Positions 44,697-56,236 of a stretch of 64,000 nt of DNA are shown here, piece after piece; position 1 is the stretch's first letter, and every line of letters begins with the position of its first letter. The notes under the pieces were generated by a model. The model was not told the DNA's origin. It made no database searches and saw only the letters and a program-made list of their open reading frames with translations. Where the stretch lies: positions 4,216,001 through 4,280,000 of the forward strand of contig NC_091273.1 in NCBI RefSeq assembly GCF_042100115.1, read 5' to 3'. Source of the DNA: Alternaria dauci. Taxonomy: Eukaryota; Ascomycota; Dothideomycetes; Pleosporales; Pleosporaceae. The position numbers and the translations under genes were made by a program.

Positions 44697-46362
44697 ATGC
44701 CGAAACTCCAGATATCGGTTGAAGATGAACAAAAATCCTTCGAAGCGGATGTGGCTGCAATCGAGAAGCAATGGAGCTCTGCGAGACAATCGCACTTGAA
44801 GCGGTATGTAGACTTTGCAAATTACCATTAGTCGTGTATCGTAACAGACTAAAGCTGATTTCATGTATAGACCATACTCTGCGAGCACTATAACCGCGCT
44901 TCGAACATCTATCCCTGCACCCTCAGGCGCTTCTTCAACTCAGGCCGTTAAGCTCTGGAATCAATTACACGCCCACAACGACGCTGGCACATGCGAGTTG
45001 ACATTTGGTACCACCGATCCTGTTGCAGTTTCGCAGATGGCCAAGCATCAGCAAACCGTCTACGTGTCTGGTGCTCTATGTGGATTCTCCGAAGTCGCAC
45101 TCCCAGGAATGGACCACGCCGACTACCCTTGGGACACCGTGCCGAAGGTTGTATCAAAGATCTTCAAGAGCCAACTTTGGCATGACCAGCGACAACGACA
45201 GTACCGATTGCGACATCCGGTGGAGGAGCGGGAAGGATTAGAGAATTGGGATTACATGGCGCCTATCGTTGCAGATGGCGATATGGGCTTCGGTAGCCTG
45301 ACTAGCACCATGAAGATGGCACGCGAGTTTGTGGACGCTGGCGTAGCCATGATCCACATCGACGACTTGGCCATCGGCATGAAGAAGTTCACAGTTGGCC
45401 AAGGGCGGACTATCGTACCCACTCAGGAATACCTGGATCGCCTGACAGCTGTGCGGATGCAATTTGATGTTATGGGCGCGGAGACGCTACTGTTGTGCCG
45501 CTGCGATACGGACCATGCAGAGTTCATCACCAGTGTCGTGGATGAGCGTGACCATGAGTATGTGCAGGGCGCAACAAAGAAGGTTGAGCCACTGCAGAAG
45601 TGCCTCCAGGCTGCACAGATCGAAGGTAAAGATTTGAAAGTTGCGCGAGACGAGTGGAAGGCCAGAGCGGGAATTAAGACGTTCGACGAAGCTGTCGAGA
45701 CCGTTGCAACGGAAGCAGAGTTCGCTGCATACAAGGCAGAGCTGTCGAAACAGATGTTCACTTCCCTGTCCGAGCGTCGCAATATCGCAACCAAGACCGT
45801 TCAACAGGAAGTGTTCTTTGACTGGGAGCTATCGAGATCAGCCATGGGTCAATACATGCTGAAAAGCTGCGTCAAAGGCATCGTCGAGCGTGCCATCGCG
45901 GCCGCACCACTTGGAGATGTAACATGGGCGCGTATGGATTCACCTAACTGGGAAGACATCGTCGAGTTTCACACCGAAGTTCGGAAGGTGTGCCCGAACA
46001 GACTCTTCGCCTTTGGTTACACCGGTGACTACGACTTTGCAAAAGCCGGGTTTAGTGAGGAACAAGTCAAGAACCTGCACCTTGACCTTGCCAAACTAGG
46101 AATAGTGTGGCAGGTCCAGCCGATCTGGAGTCTGCAAGGCCTGAATATGGTGACAGAACAATTCGCGAAGACGTGGCAGGAGCAAGGTATTGCTGGCTAC
46201 TTGAAGTCGATTCAAGGTCCAGCTCTTAGCTCAAAGCCTATGACGGATGGCTTTGAGAAGTTGAGCTATTGCGGTGGGTACCTGGCGGATGCGTTCTTTG
46301 AGACGGTCGCAGGAGAGTCAATCGTAGAGAAAGGGAAGGCCGCCAACTTCCAGAGACACTGA
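44697..46362 (+). CDS. Isocitrate lyase-fold enzyme with substituted active-site motifs
   Basis: Member of the ICL/PEP mutase superfamily with the long eukaryotic ICL layout. Exons 44697-44803 and 44871-46362 (67-base intron) give 532 residues, as in fungal ICL. Shared blocks: LTFGTTDPVAVSQMAKHQQT, VYVSGALCGFSE, ADYPWDTVPKVV, IVPTQEYLDRLTAVR, NRLFAFGYTGDYDF and QGLNMVTEQFAKTW. The catalytic segment differs: the canonical KKCGHMAGK reads KKFTVGQGR (about 207-215), so the general-acid Cys and its His are Phe and Val, and the ADADTGHGG metal loop reads ADGDMGFGS. It is unlikely to cleave isocitrate or methylisocitrate by the known mechanism; I infer a lyase or hydrolase for another substrate. 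It ends 57 bases from the convergent transcription factor gene. Confidence 0.88.
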
Positions 46363-46419
46363 TAGCTGTAATGTTCAAAACCAATTATGCTTCATAACAT
46401 CTCTTGCTCCAATAGTGTT

Positions 46420-48715
46420 TTATGTCCAACCATCGAAATCAAACACACCGGGGAATGAGAGCAGTCCCTCGATATCCAGATCTTGAAGCCCGGGTTCCGC
46501 GATTCCATACTCAAACGGCTGCTGCATGGCGAATGGCATCTGGAAATTTGCGTTGATCTGCTGCAGCTGAGTGTTAAAATGATTCCCAGGTTCTTGCTGG
46601 ATTGGACCAAGCATGCCAGCAACTGATGGAGGCTGAGAAATTTGCGTTGAGCGAGGAAAGTCTTCGTGTATCATCTCGTCGATCATGCGCAACACGGGAC
46701 GATGCACTACCAGTGCACGAACCTGCGGAAGTTGCGCTTCAATCGTCGTAACCGTTTTCTCTGATAATCGAGTCGGTGGCTTGTTTGGTCGGTCGACTAG
46801 CGGTATCTCGCGCGCCAGCAGTTCAAAGACGTCTCGCAGACATTCCGCCTTAGCCCACCGATCTGCCATTATCGCGAGAATATTGGAGCAGGCACGTAGC
46901 GCGTCAGGGACGTCAAGGGAGAAGTAGTTCTCAGTTCTTTGTTCTGGTGGAGTAGCCCAGAAGCAGTACAATAGTGTGATGCCGGACTGGAACTGAACAA
47001 GAAGCTATCGATATCAGTGGGAGCATTACTGAATGTTGAATCATACTCACTGCAAGCCATGGTTGCGCGATCTGACGATCAATCTGCGTTTTACGAAACA
47101 TCAAACAAGCTTGACTGCTTGCTTGAACTGACTGCAGAGGCGAGAACACGAGTTAGTGTGTCTCATATGCTTTCGTGCAGTCATGGCTTACCCAGTCGCC
47201 AGCAGACCCGACCACATTAGCTTTTGTTGGCCGATATAGCATAAGCAACGTATAGTGATATATCATAGCTTGCCAGCGTTGCGACGTGTAGCCTTTCGAT
47301 TGTGGGTCCGAGAAGTTCTTTACACGGGACTTGAAGTTATTCAACTCCGTGAGGATTCTTATTCGCCAATCCGAAGTGTTCTCAAATTGAGTTTCGTAAT
47401 CCCATCGAAGTGTCACAGCGCTTATTTCGGATTGTATGCGCCTGCATTGGAGTATATGAAGCGCTGAAGAGTTGCACGTATAGTGCTGAGAATCAGCCAA
47501 GTCATGACTCGGCGGTGTGATCGCAGCGGCTTCCCACAAGTCTCGGTCCTCGATGTTAGCAAATGGCCTTACAGTTATCATGTAGTCTGGTATCGACGGG
47601 GGTAGATCGAATGAGGACATGACCAATCGATCAAGCAAGTATGCGCACCAAAAGCACCGCCGACGGACTTGGATCATAAGCCTTGTTTGAACATTTGCTG
47701 ATGGTGGCTCCATCTCACCAAGATGTAGTTGTTGCTGAACACATTGTCGCATAGCCGTAGACGCAAGCGAGATGATACGTTCCGTGGAGCTCTGATGTAG
47801 TGCATGAATGGATAACAGGAGATAAGCTTGCACCTGGAGGATTCTATCAGGTTGACGTAGCACAGCCGGTAGCAGCGAAATCCCGCTATTGTAGAATTCT
47901 CGCGCATTGAGAGTCGCCACATACGGCTGCCTCAGAAGTACCAAAGATGTTGCGTACACTAAGTTGACGAAAAAGCCTTGCCATGCTCGTTCTTGGAGGT
48001 CGCAGGGGAGGCAGTGCTTCCATTCCGAATGCCATGTGAGGAACGTGTCCCAATGGAAAAAGGGATACTGAGCTTGAGCACGTTCGCGATACGCGTCAAG
48101 TAATGCTTCCTCTAGTTCTAGAGACATGGTAGCCAACAGCGTGTGTGCGCTATTGACAACGGCCAATGCCGGTCCTGGGTTGGTTGGAGTGGTTGCAGCA
48201 TCGTGCGTTGGGAATTGCGCTGATGGCGATGCAATCAGTCCGAAGACAAGATGATTCAGGTCCGGCTCATCATCGAGAGCAGTAGCTACAGCATAACCTG
48301 GCGATGAACCGGAAAGCATGGATGGTCGTCGCGGCGGCACGCTTCGCTGAATTGATGGACTGGTAGCTGCGCCATGAACACCGCCATTCCGCATCCCACT
48401 GCTCGCCGGCGATGTGTCGGGGTTATTCTCTTGATCAGGCCTGTTAGAAGGCCTCTCGAGGTGGTCGAGACTGTGCTGTGGGTCTAGAGACTCAAGCTCA
48501 GCAACGCGTCGTTCTAGAATGCGCACATAATCGCTTTCAACATGCGGACGCGGCGCAGGCTGGGTGGGTAGACAATTTTCGTCTCCTTTGATACAGTTCT
48601 GGCATGGTCGGTTGTCTTCGCACTTCTGTTTCCGGAAACGACATCGCTGGCAAGCTAGGGTCCGTTGCTTTTTGGCTGGCGGCTCCTGTGAGGGACTGGC
48701 GCGTTCATGCTCCAT
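46420..48715 (-). CDS. Zn2Cys6 transcription factor, candidate cluster regulator
   Basis: Fungal binuclear zinc cluster activator. Exons 47192-48715, 47051-47131 and 46420-47004 (introns of 60 and 46 bases) give 729 residues. The cluster motif is perfect: Cys 22, 25, 32, 38, 41 and 48 (CQRCRFRKQKC...CQNC...C), followed by a short linker and a dimerisation helix (YVRILERRVAELESLD). The fungal-specific transcription factor domain starts near AQYPFFHWDTFLTWH, with RRRCFWCAYLLDRLVM typical of its core. The C-terminus is Gln/Pro-rich and acidic and could be the activation domain. A CGG-N10-CCG palindrome occurs three times in neighbouring promoters, so this is the obvious candidate to bind it (inference). 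Confidence 0.92.
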
Positions 48716-49615
48716 CGCTTGGACTCATCGGTTTTCCTTCCATGCTTGAATCACGCTATGATTCGTAAGTTGTTTGATATTGTTCCGGCGCACTTCGAGG
48801 CAGTGCAGGTTGTTGCATAGATAGCAGTGCCGACTGCCGGACCAGCCTGCGATAGGGATGGGAAACGATACCGAAAGAGTCTAGGCGTTCACGTGACCAT
48901 CCTGCAATCTTACTTCCGAGGTCATGCATTCCTTATCACATACCCTGATCTGATGTCGCTCCAATGTCATACCAAACTTCATCAAGCAGATGCAGAAACG
49001 CGTCTAATTCCAAGTGCTGTATCCTCATACATGATGCTCGATTACTAGGTGAAGCTCACCGCACGCGCCAGCATGACGTACAGCCGGCTGACGATGCTTG
49101 GCGCTATCCGAAGAAGCTTGATTGTTGATGCCGAAGGGCCCGTGCAGATTTCCAGGCTTCTTCATACCAAGGTCCACCATACCGCACGGCCCGCGTTGGG
49201 AAAACTGTTCATATCCATGGATGGGTGCCGACCAGAGCTATACAGCTGGCAGCACTTGTGTCGGCAAGCTACTCCATGTGCCAGCAGCTCCTCACCATGT
49301 TCTCAAAAGCTTGATCCCTGAGTGACTGCCGTCACAACGTCTTTCACACTACAAGGCGTCCGCGTAACGCTTTACCAAGCTTCAGCCTCATTTCGGGCCG
49401 CGAACAAGTTCTAAAGGGCCGAAGGTGGAACACAGCTGAACAATTCCGCGATTACTCAAGCAGAACAAGACGCAAGGATCGCAATTAATCTGTAGTGATA
49501 GCATCATCAGGGATTGGGTCTGTGAGTAGAGTTTTTCCCCAATATAAAATGCAGGTGTGCTGTGCCTCCATTATGACTGCGCCACCACTCCAGCAATCGA
49601 TCGACACAAACCATC
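48716..49615. other. Divergent promoter region, transcription factor / solute-binding protein
   Basis: 900 bases. I see no full CGG-N10-CCG site. TATAAAA at 49545-49551 serves the solute-binding gene. Short open frames (for example 49049-49321) were not called. Confidence 0.5.
49545..49551 (+). promoter_or_regulatory. TATA box of the solute-binding protein gene
   Basis: TATAAAA in CCAATATAAAATGC, about 70 bases before the ATG. Confidence 0.55.
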
Positions 49616-50788
49616 ATGCGCTCTACATTCTCTAGCCTGGCACTCTTTGCCTCAGCCTCTTTAGCAGCCTATGTCCCGAATGCTACGACTTTCGAGCAGG
49701 AGACACGCAGCATCGATGAGATCTACCAAGCAGCTCTTGCCGAAGGTGGCGTCGTTACTCTTTGGCATGGCGGTGACGAGAAGACCCAACAGAATAGCTT
49801 GAAGACCGCCTTCGAAGCCCGGTTCCCCAACATGACGCTCAATGTCACTGTCGATGTATCCAAGTACCACGACGGCAATCTCGATGATCAGCTGGCAGCC
49901 GACAATGTTTACGTGGATAGCATTATCCTCCAAACGCTGCACGACTATCCACGCTGGAAGAAAGCAGGTGTTTTGATGAACTATGCGCCATTGAACTTCG
50001 ACAAGGTATACCCTGTGTTCAAGGATGCAGACGCAGCCTACAGTGGATTGTTCATTCTCAACTGGGGGTATGATACTTTCCACACTGCTGTCTGTTCCAT
50101 GAGCTAAACAGCAATAGAATCTCCGCCAACATGAATAAGACAAGCACAATGCCGACATCGTACCAAGACTTTACCAAGCCCGAGTTCAAAGACAAGATTG
50201 TTCTGACCTACCCAAACGACGATGATGCAGTGCTGTACCAGTTCGAGCTCATGTGAGTTCATCTTCTCATAAATGGTATAGGAGTACACTAATAATGGCT
50301 TTAGCTTGGAACAGCTCGGCCAGAAATGGTTCGATGCTTTGCTTGCCAACAATCCTCGCTGGGTACGCGGCACAGCGACCCCCGGAGCACTCGTTCGTGC
50401 TGCCAACACCAGCAGCGCAGCAACTTTTACTGGAGGCGCCAGATTTACAGATCGGCCACCGATCAGATATGCACTACCCAGCGATGCAAACTTTACCTCT
50501 TGGGCTCAGACTGGCGCCATCCTGAAGAACGCACCGCATCCCGAAGGCGCAAAGCTGCTGCATAGTTTCATGCTCAGCGACGAACACCAAACCGGTGGTA
50601 CCTGGAGTGTTCGCGAGGATATCGCAGTGGCTCAAGGCGCCGAGCCAATCCTCCAGCAGCCTGGTACGGATGCTCCTGCATTCGCGACCTGGATGGCAGA
50701 CCGTGACAATGTCGAAAGGCGAAGGTTCTTCTACGAAGACAAGATTGGTACTGCCCAAGGCCTCAGCCCGCTCATTGACGACTTGTGA
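49616..50788 (+). CDS. Secreted bacterial-type ABC solute-binding protein
   Basis: Extracellular protein with the periplasmic-binding fold of bacterial Fe3+/polyamine-type transporters. Exons 49616-50067, 50118-50252 and 50305-50788 (introns of 50 and 52 bases) give 356 residues. A signal peptide (MRSTFSSLALFASASLAA) precedes GGVVTLWHGGDEKTQQ and FEARFPNMTLNVTVDVSKYH, the typical first-lobe start; KPEFKDKIVLTYPNDDDAVL is the hinge region, and YALPSDANFTSWAQTGAILK with HPEGAKLLHSFMLSDEHQ belongs to the second lobe. Fungi lack the membrane ABC partner, so the protein may bind a ligand in the wall or medium. An origin by ancient transfer from bacteria is plausible, but the introns show long residence. 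It borders the catabolic cluster. Confidence 0.85.
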
Positions 50789-51192
50789 ACGTACTTTCAC
50801 AGTGCACGTTGAGAAGGCCGTGCGCAGAAGTGGCAAGAGACTTGAAAAGTTCTGTAGATGTCCAGGTGACGCAGTGCCTGGTATACTTCCACGTAAGTAA
50901 TTGCCAAGTAAGATTCTAGTAATTTAGTTCATCAGATACTTTGTACCAATTTGTGCATACCTTCGAGATTCTCAGCTATCAGTCTCTCTCTGAACAATTT
51001 GTGACTCTTACTGCACTTTTCATTATACACTCACGTATCGAATGCGGTGTTCTATTTTGCCCGCGCCACAATCATCTCCGCTGACCGATTTAGTGCAAGT
51101 GTTGTGAATCACCTAGTTCAGATTCCTTCTCTTGCGTTCAACTTCTTCCCTAACTTCTGCAACCCTTGACTGCGGCTCCTTCTAGTCCAAAC
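50789..51192. other. Intergenic, no gene seen
   Basis: Pyrimidine-rich towards its end (about 51115-51185), as expected for the promoter of the following BTB gene. Confidence 0.5.
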
Positions 51193-52040
51193 ATGTCTGA
51201 GTCAAAGCGACGATCTGACAAGTAAGTAAACCTTGCCAGCTTTTCGAGCGCCTAATACTGACTTAGCTATGGGCTCTTCAACAACCCCGCTCTCTCCGAC
51301 GTCACGATCAAGCAAGTATACAAAGGTCAGAGGCGGGAGTATTATGCGCACAAGACTATACTATGTCTCGAGTCTGGATACTTCTTCAACGCCTTCACTG
51401 GTGGTTTCAGGGTAAGTAAAGACCTCGTGGTGACTCGAGACAAACCACTAATGATCTTCAGGAAGCATCCGAGGGCACTATGGAGCTACACGAGGATAAT
51501 CCGGAACACTTCGAATGCCTACTCAAGTTCATCTACAGCGGCACTTACGACAAAGACGAGATTGCTGGGCTAGCAGGTAGCGACAAGATCAAGCGTGTTC
51601 TTATCCCGATCGGAATTTACACGGTCGCCGATAAGTACGATGTCTCAAATTTCTACGGACCTGCTGCAGACGACGTCAAAGATGTTCTCACCAAGGCTTT
51701 TAGGAACCAAGACATGATCACTGCTGCGATCGAGGCTCACTACAGTACCGAGGTCCAAGCTGATGGACTCATGGGACGTCTCATCACCACTCTTGTCTTC
51801 AATCAGTACAAGGACCTTCTCGAGACCGAAAAATTCGAACAATTACTCATTGCTCATCCGGCCTTTGCCACAGATGTTATACTTTACTCCAAGCGTTGCA
51901 AGATATTGGGAACAAGACCTCGCGCCGAGTGCGAAACCTGTTTGAAAGAGATTGTCGAGATTGACTTCATGTACACCATCAATACCTTCTTTTATTGTCC
52001 CTTCTGTGGCAGCGATAACTATCTTCCCCCAAGGGAGTGA
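51193..52040 (+). CDS. BTB/POZ domain protein with C-terminal zinc-binding cysteines
   Basis: Exons 51193-51221, 51267-51411 and 51462-52040 (introns of 45 and 50 bases) give 250 residues. The BTB fold covers about residues 10-130: PALSDVTIKQVYKGQRREYY, AHKTILCLESGYFFNAFTG, then LLKFIYSGTYD and YTVADKYDV. Two CxxC pairs at the C-terminus (CETCLKEI and YCPFCGSDN) probably bind zinc. BTB-only proteins are numerous in Pleosporales and often act as cullin-3 adaptors; the partner is not visible here. Confidence 0.85.
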
Positions 52041-52811
52041 GAGTCAAGGGAAATATTCGAGCTCTGTGGCTCGGGCGAGTACCAGGTGACGCTTGCGAAC
52101 TAGAGACATTGTAGAGTAGATGATATAGGAAAATATGTGGAAAGCGTTGTCCTTACAAGACTTCAATGATACGCATAAAGAGTTAGTTCTCCAGGAATTC
52201 TTTTCAAGAAAATTGAAGAAACCTCGACCCTATTATCTATCAAAATGGATCATGAAAGCTGATCTCATCTAAGCTGACATGTAACTGTAATGTCCACATC
52301 CTCTCGCAATGTGTTGAAAGATGTAAAACATGATATCTTATAGGTATCATGTCTGTTACCCCGAAAGAGCTGATTGATAACTGCACACACCACTGCATGT
52401 CATCTTGATTTGCATGAATTTTCGTTGAACCAGTTTTCAAAAGCTGCCACCCGGAATGCAACATACAGATTGAAATTTAACGCCTATCACGGCATCTCTC
52501 TCGGTGCTGCCATTACCATCCAGACTCTCGAGCAGCCGCACCCTCTCGTGGACGTCAACTCGCAAATCTGCGCCGTGCGTGACTACGGGTGTCAAAACGG
52601 CTGCTGTTGGAATAGGCTGTGTGAGAGTGACCGATAATCGTTCTGGCTGGCTAAGACTGGGATTTTTGCGATTGGTTGACGCGTAGGAGTGATACGGCTT
52701 GTGTACCGACTGTAACGTCTATCCTCCAGGCACGTATGGGTGTGGATGCAGAAACCAGGAGAAAATCGCGCGCCACAGTGGTAGCACAAAGCTGTCATAT
52801 GAGCTCAACCC
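52041..52811. other. Intergenic, no gene seen
   Basis: 3' flanks of the BTB gene and of the convergent tRNA-modifying enzyme; AT-rich near 52130-52360 with no open frame of interest. Confidence 0.5.
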
Positions 52812-54359
52812 TCATTTGAGCTCTTCTTCCGCAGGAAATGTTTCCAGATAATGTTCGAGAACGCCAACAAGCTCTGCTTTTGGATCTTCTGCATGATCTT
52901 TTCGCATCTTGTGTGCATTCTCTTGCTTCTTCCTTGCACCTACTGCTCGTCGATGGGCGCGACTCTGGCGATGCAAATTCCAGTCATTCTCGGTGATGGA
53001 TGTCGTACCGCACGTTTCGCAGATCTTCTTTTGCCAGAGATCTGGCCGCTGTCCCAGATCGTACTCGCGTTTCGGCGTTAGCATTTCCGCTGCAGCCGGT
53101 GATAATGACGAGGGCGGTGGTAGTGGCTGGCCAGAGAGAAACTGTTCGGTGATGGCTGTGGCAGGTTTGACGACCTGATCCTCCCATTGTGATATATCAG
53201 ATCCGTCAACCAGGAAAGTGTTGTCCTTCTGGCCTGCGCCAAACAATGCATTTAGAAGTTTGATCCGAATCCATTTGATCTGCCGGTTGGCGTATTGGCG
53301 GGTGGCAGCCTGTGTCTTCTCGATGGCTAGGCCCTTTAGCTTCTCTAACTCAGGAGTCGTCTTTGTATCATCGGAAAGAGCGCTTTGGTATTCCAAGAAC
53401 TCTTTGTATCCTATAGATACCCAGATGCCACGGGTCTGATCAATGCTGTTACCGGTGCTGGATTCGTGGCGTTCACGGAAACTGCTCAGCTCCTCAACCT
53501 CAGACAAAAGGCCTCGAGCGATCATCTTGTCAACACGGCCATCAAGACGTCGATGCAGCACGTCCTTGTTGGCATGCACCCAGAATACCAAGGTCTCGAA
53601 GCGAAGACTGTCAGATGCCACGCCATCCGCTTGAGCAGCAAGAGCATCGCGCTGAAGCTTCTGTTCCTTGTACAGTTGCGAAGCTGGTTTGCCTGTTCTC
53701 AGGTATATCTCAAGTGACCGCTGAATCTTGCGCCGCTCGTTGGGGTGCCATCTGTCAGCCATGATGGGATCAATCTCTCTCAGCTTCGCATGAAGGACTT
53801 CGGTAGGCTCTTCCAGTATCGGAAGAGGCTGGCTGTTTTCATTCAAGTTCAGCTCTGGCTCATCTGCTAGCGCATCTTGGAATAAGAGCGACTGCGTGTA
53901 GTAATGGGTGCCACCGACCAAGACCGGTAGCTTGCCTCGACTTCGGATCTCGTCAATCTAGGTACGTCAGTGCTCCTCCAGAAACAAAACTTCTCTAGTC
54001 ATACTGTTCTCAAAGCCTCGCCTACGAATTTCCCTACAGTCCAAGTTTCTTCTTCAAGGCCAATGCAGCCGAGGAGATGGTGAGGCACGCCTTTCGTCTC
54101 ATCCTGCGTTATCTTGTTGGTGATGATAGGCAACCCCCGATACAGCTGCATAGCATCTCCGTTTATAATTTCGCCATTGTACTTTCGCGCAATCTCCACA
54201 GCCAACTACCTACTGTGGTCAGCAAGACATAGTCTAGATGAGCAACGTGAGCTGTACATCTGATTTGCCGGTACCTGTCGCACCCACTATGGTGATTAGG
54301 GGTTTGCGCGGCGTCTGAGCCATTTTGTATCTACTAAATGCTCTTGCGAACCGTAACAT
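52812..54359 (-). CDS. MOD5: tRNA dimethylallyltransferase (MOD5/MiaA), dual start
   Basis: Adds an isopentenyl group to A37 of tRNAs reading UNN codons. Exons (from the second ATG at 54323) are 54258-54323, 54005-54205 and 52812-53957, with 52- and 47-base introns: 470 residues. An in-frame ATG at 54359 adds [12 protein letters not shown], an Arg-rich amphipathic start fit for mitochondria; yeast MOD5 likewise uses two AUGs to serve mitochondria and cytosol. The P-loop is [25 protein letters not shown] and [12 protein letters not shown] are family blocks, and [11 protein letters not shown] follows the catalytic core. The C-terminal C2H2-type finger ([20 protein letters not shown], then a second His) is the tRNA-gripping element of eukaryotic members. 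Confidence 0.94.
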
Positions 54360-54736
54360 GCATTGGACAGAATGGTTGAAATGATCTCGAGTGACTGAAT
54401 GGCCGAAAATGCTGGTTAGCGTAGAGCGGGGATGCGCTTTTCCTCTTCGGTATTAGCACGATCATCCAGGAAGCCGATCCTATGGAAATATCCCATCCAG
54501 AAAGATCGAAGCACGGCGCGACAAAGGGGTTCAGAAAGTGAAAGCAAGAAAATGTGTAATGTTGCCAGAAACTCAGGTTTGTGAATTGTTACGATATCTT
54601 CGAAATGTTGGTTTGAATGGAGTCCTGTTGAACTTGATGGGGTATCATCGTTGAGTGCCGCCCGAACGCCTGTTGAAACTCAATCGACGCGCATTGTTGA
54701 AGCGCGCCGAGAATGTATTCTTTTCCGCTTCTATCC
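54360..54736. other. Intergenic, no gene seen
   Basis: Upstream sequence of MOD5 and 3' flank of CAF16, both on the minus strand. Confidence 0.5.
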
Positions 54737-55653
54737 TCACTTGTCCTCCACCCTCTTCTCAGCTCCATAGCCACCTTTGCCCTCTAGACTCTGGTATGTC
54801 GCTCCCTCACCCTTTCCGTTTCTTGGGCCTCTCTCTGTCAAGTCTTCCTGCAGCCACTTCAAGACCAGCTCGCCCAGCTGGCTGTTTCCGGTGTACATGC
54901 GCTCGCCCTGCTCGACCTTAACGTCCATCTCCTCGGTGCTACCCCACTTCTTGACCTTGCCCAAGCTCATATGCACGAGATGTGTGGGCCATGTCGCGAG
55001 GTTGTCCAAGATGTGCGTCGCGTACACGATGGTGCATGGACGCTCCTGTGTCTCCTTCTTCAGGAAGTTGAGGAAGTTGCTACGCGACAGCAGATCGAGA
55101 TCGACGGTGATCTCATCCAACAGCAAGATGGTCCACGGTCGCAGCAGACCCATGGCGAGTTGTACACGCCTCCTCTCGCCATCGGATACGGCGTGCATGC
55201 GCCAGCTGAGGTCGATATCGAGTATGCGTACGAGCTCGTCGCGGCGCTCGGTGTAGTGATCGCCACCAATGGAGGACAGAAGCGTGGGCACGTCGATATC
55301 GGTACGGACAATGGGGTTGAGCACCCATTCAAGACCAAGGTAGGTCACGCCCTCAAGACCCATCTTGAAGGGGTCGATGCCCGCGATGTGGACGGTGCCG
55401 GAGGGGGCCATGCGCTTGCCAGAGAGGAGGCGGAGAAGCGTGGTTTTACCCGCGCCATTGGCTGCGATTGTCAGCTGAGCCCTTTGGGGGTATATTTCTG
55501 TTGTTGCATACCTCCGATTAGAAGTGTCCTGCTCCCAGGCGGTAGATCCAGGAAAACATCCTTCAGCCCACTTGAGCCATCAGGGAAGGCATAGCTGAGG
55601 TTTTTCACGTCGATTGACGGCGCAATCTCCTTGTTGTTGGCTGTGTTTGACAT
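54737..55653 (-). CDS. CAF16: Soluble ABC ATPase CAF16, CCR4-NOT associated
   Basis: Non-membrane ABC protein linked in yeast to the CCR4-NOT complex and transcription. Exon 1 (55512-55653) and exon 2 (54737-55461) with a 50-base intron give 288 residues from the ATG at 55653; an in-frame ATG at 55686 adds 11. The Walker A is GGANGAGKTTLLRLLSG, split by the intron. The signature is VSDGERRRVQLAMGLL, the variant typical of the CAF16/ABCI group instead of LSGGQ. Walker B is WTILLLDEITVDLD, and the switch His is in YATHILD. No transmembrane segment is present. Confidence 0.93.
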
Positions 55654-56236
55654 TGTGACGTATGATTGCGTGTGAATGGCTGTCACACTGTTGGTGGGAG
55701 GTGACTACATTTTGTAGGCTGGTCGCGGTGGAGTCATCCCGGTGGGCTAGACTCGCAAGTCGACATGAGTGATGCCATCATTCCGCCAGGGTGCACGCTA
55801 GTCTCAAATAGGCAGGCAATATCCTGGACCTTTGACGGCACTTCTTCTCAACCTCAAGTTTTTCAACATCGTCGTACTACCCGATCCGTCATTCGTGGCT
55901 TCGGTGGGGTCAGGCCAGCTGAGCGTTGCAAGGCAATGTGGTCCGCGGTGCCACAACATACGATCCCGGGCATCTCCGACATTGCGACAACAGCATGCGC
56001 AGCCCCAACGCCGGGACAATCGATCGAAAGCTTCATGGGAGACATACAAAGTCGATGCAGAACGAAGGACGGCACGACGGGGCAAAACTCCACAATTCAT
56101 AAGAAGTAAATTACATGCGATTCAATCGGGCTACAGACCACGCAAATTAAGACCACACGAATATGTACAAGCTTCACTCCCTACCATATACAATCGCCGT
56201 CCAACTTCGTCCACCCATTTGCATCTGACGATGCAC
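55654..56236. other. Intergenic, no gene seen
   Basis: 583 bases between CAF16 and the end of the GH131 gene. Overlapping open frames on both strands at 55765-56109 have no domain. Confidence 0.5.

Noticed and set aside
49393..49424. Imperfect inverted repeat (TCGGGCC...GGGCCGA) upstream of the solute-binding gene as a fourth cluster site
   Set aside because: Spacing and sequence differ from the CGGACT-N4-AGTCCG sites; it shares only the CGG/CCG triplets.
55765..56109. Overlapping open frames on both strands between CAF16 and GH131
   Set aside because: No domain, no splice-supported extension, mutually overlapping; treated as intergenic noise.
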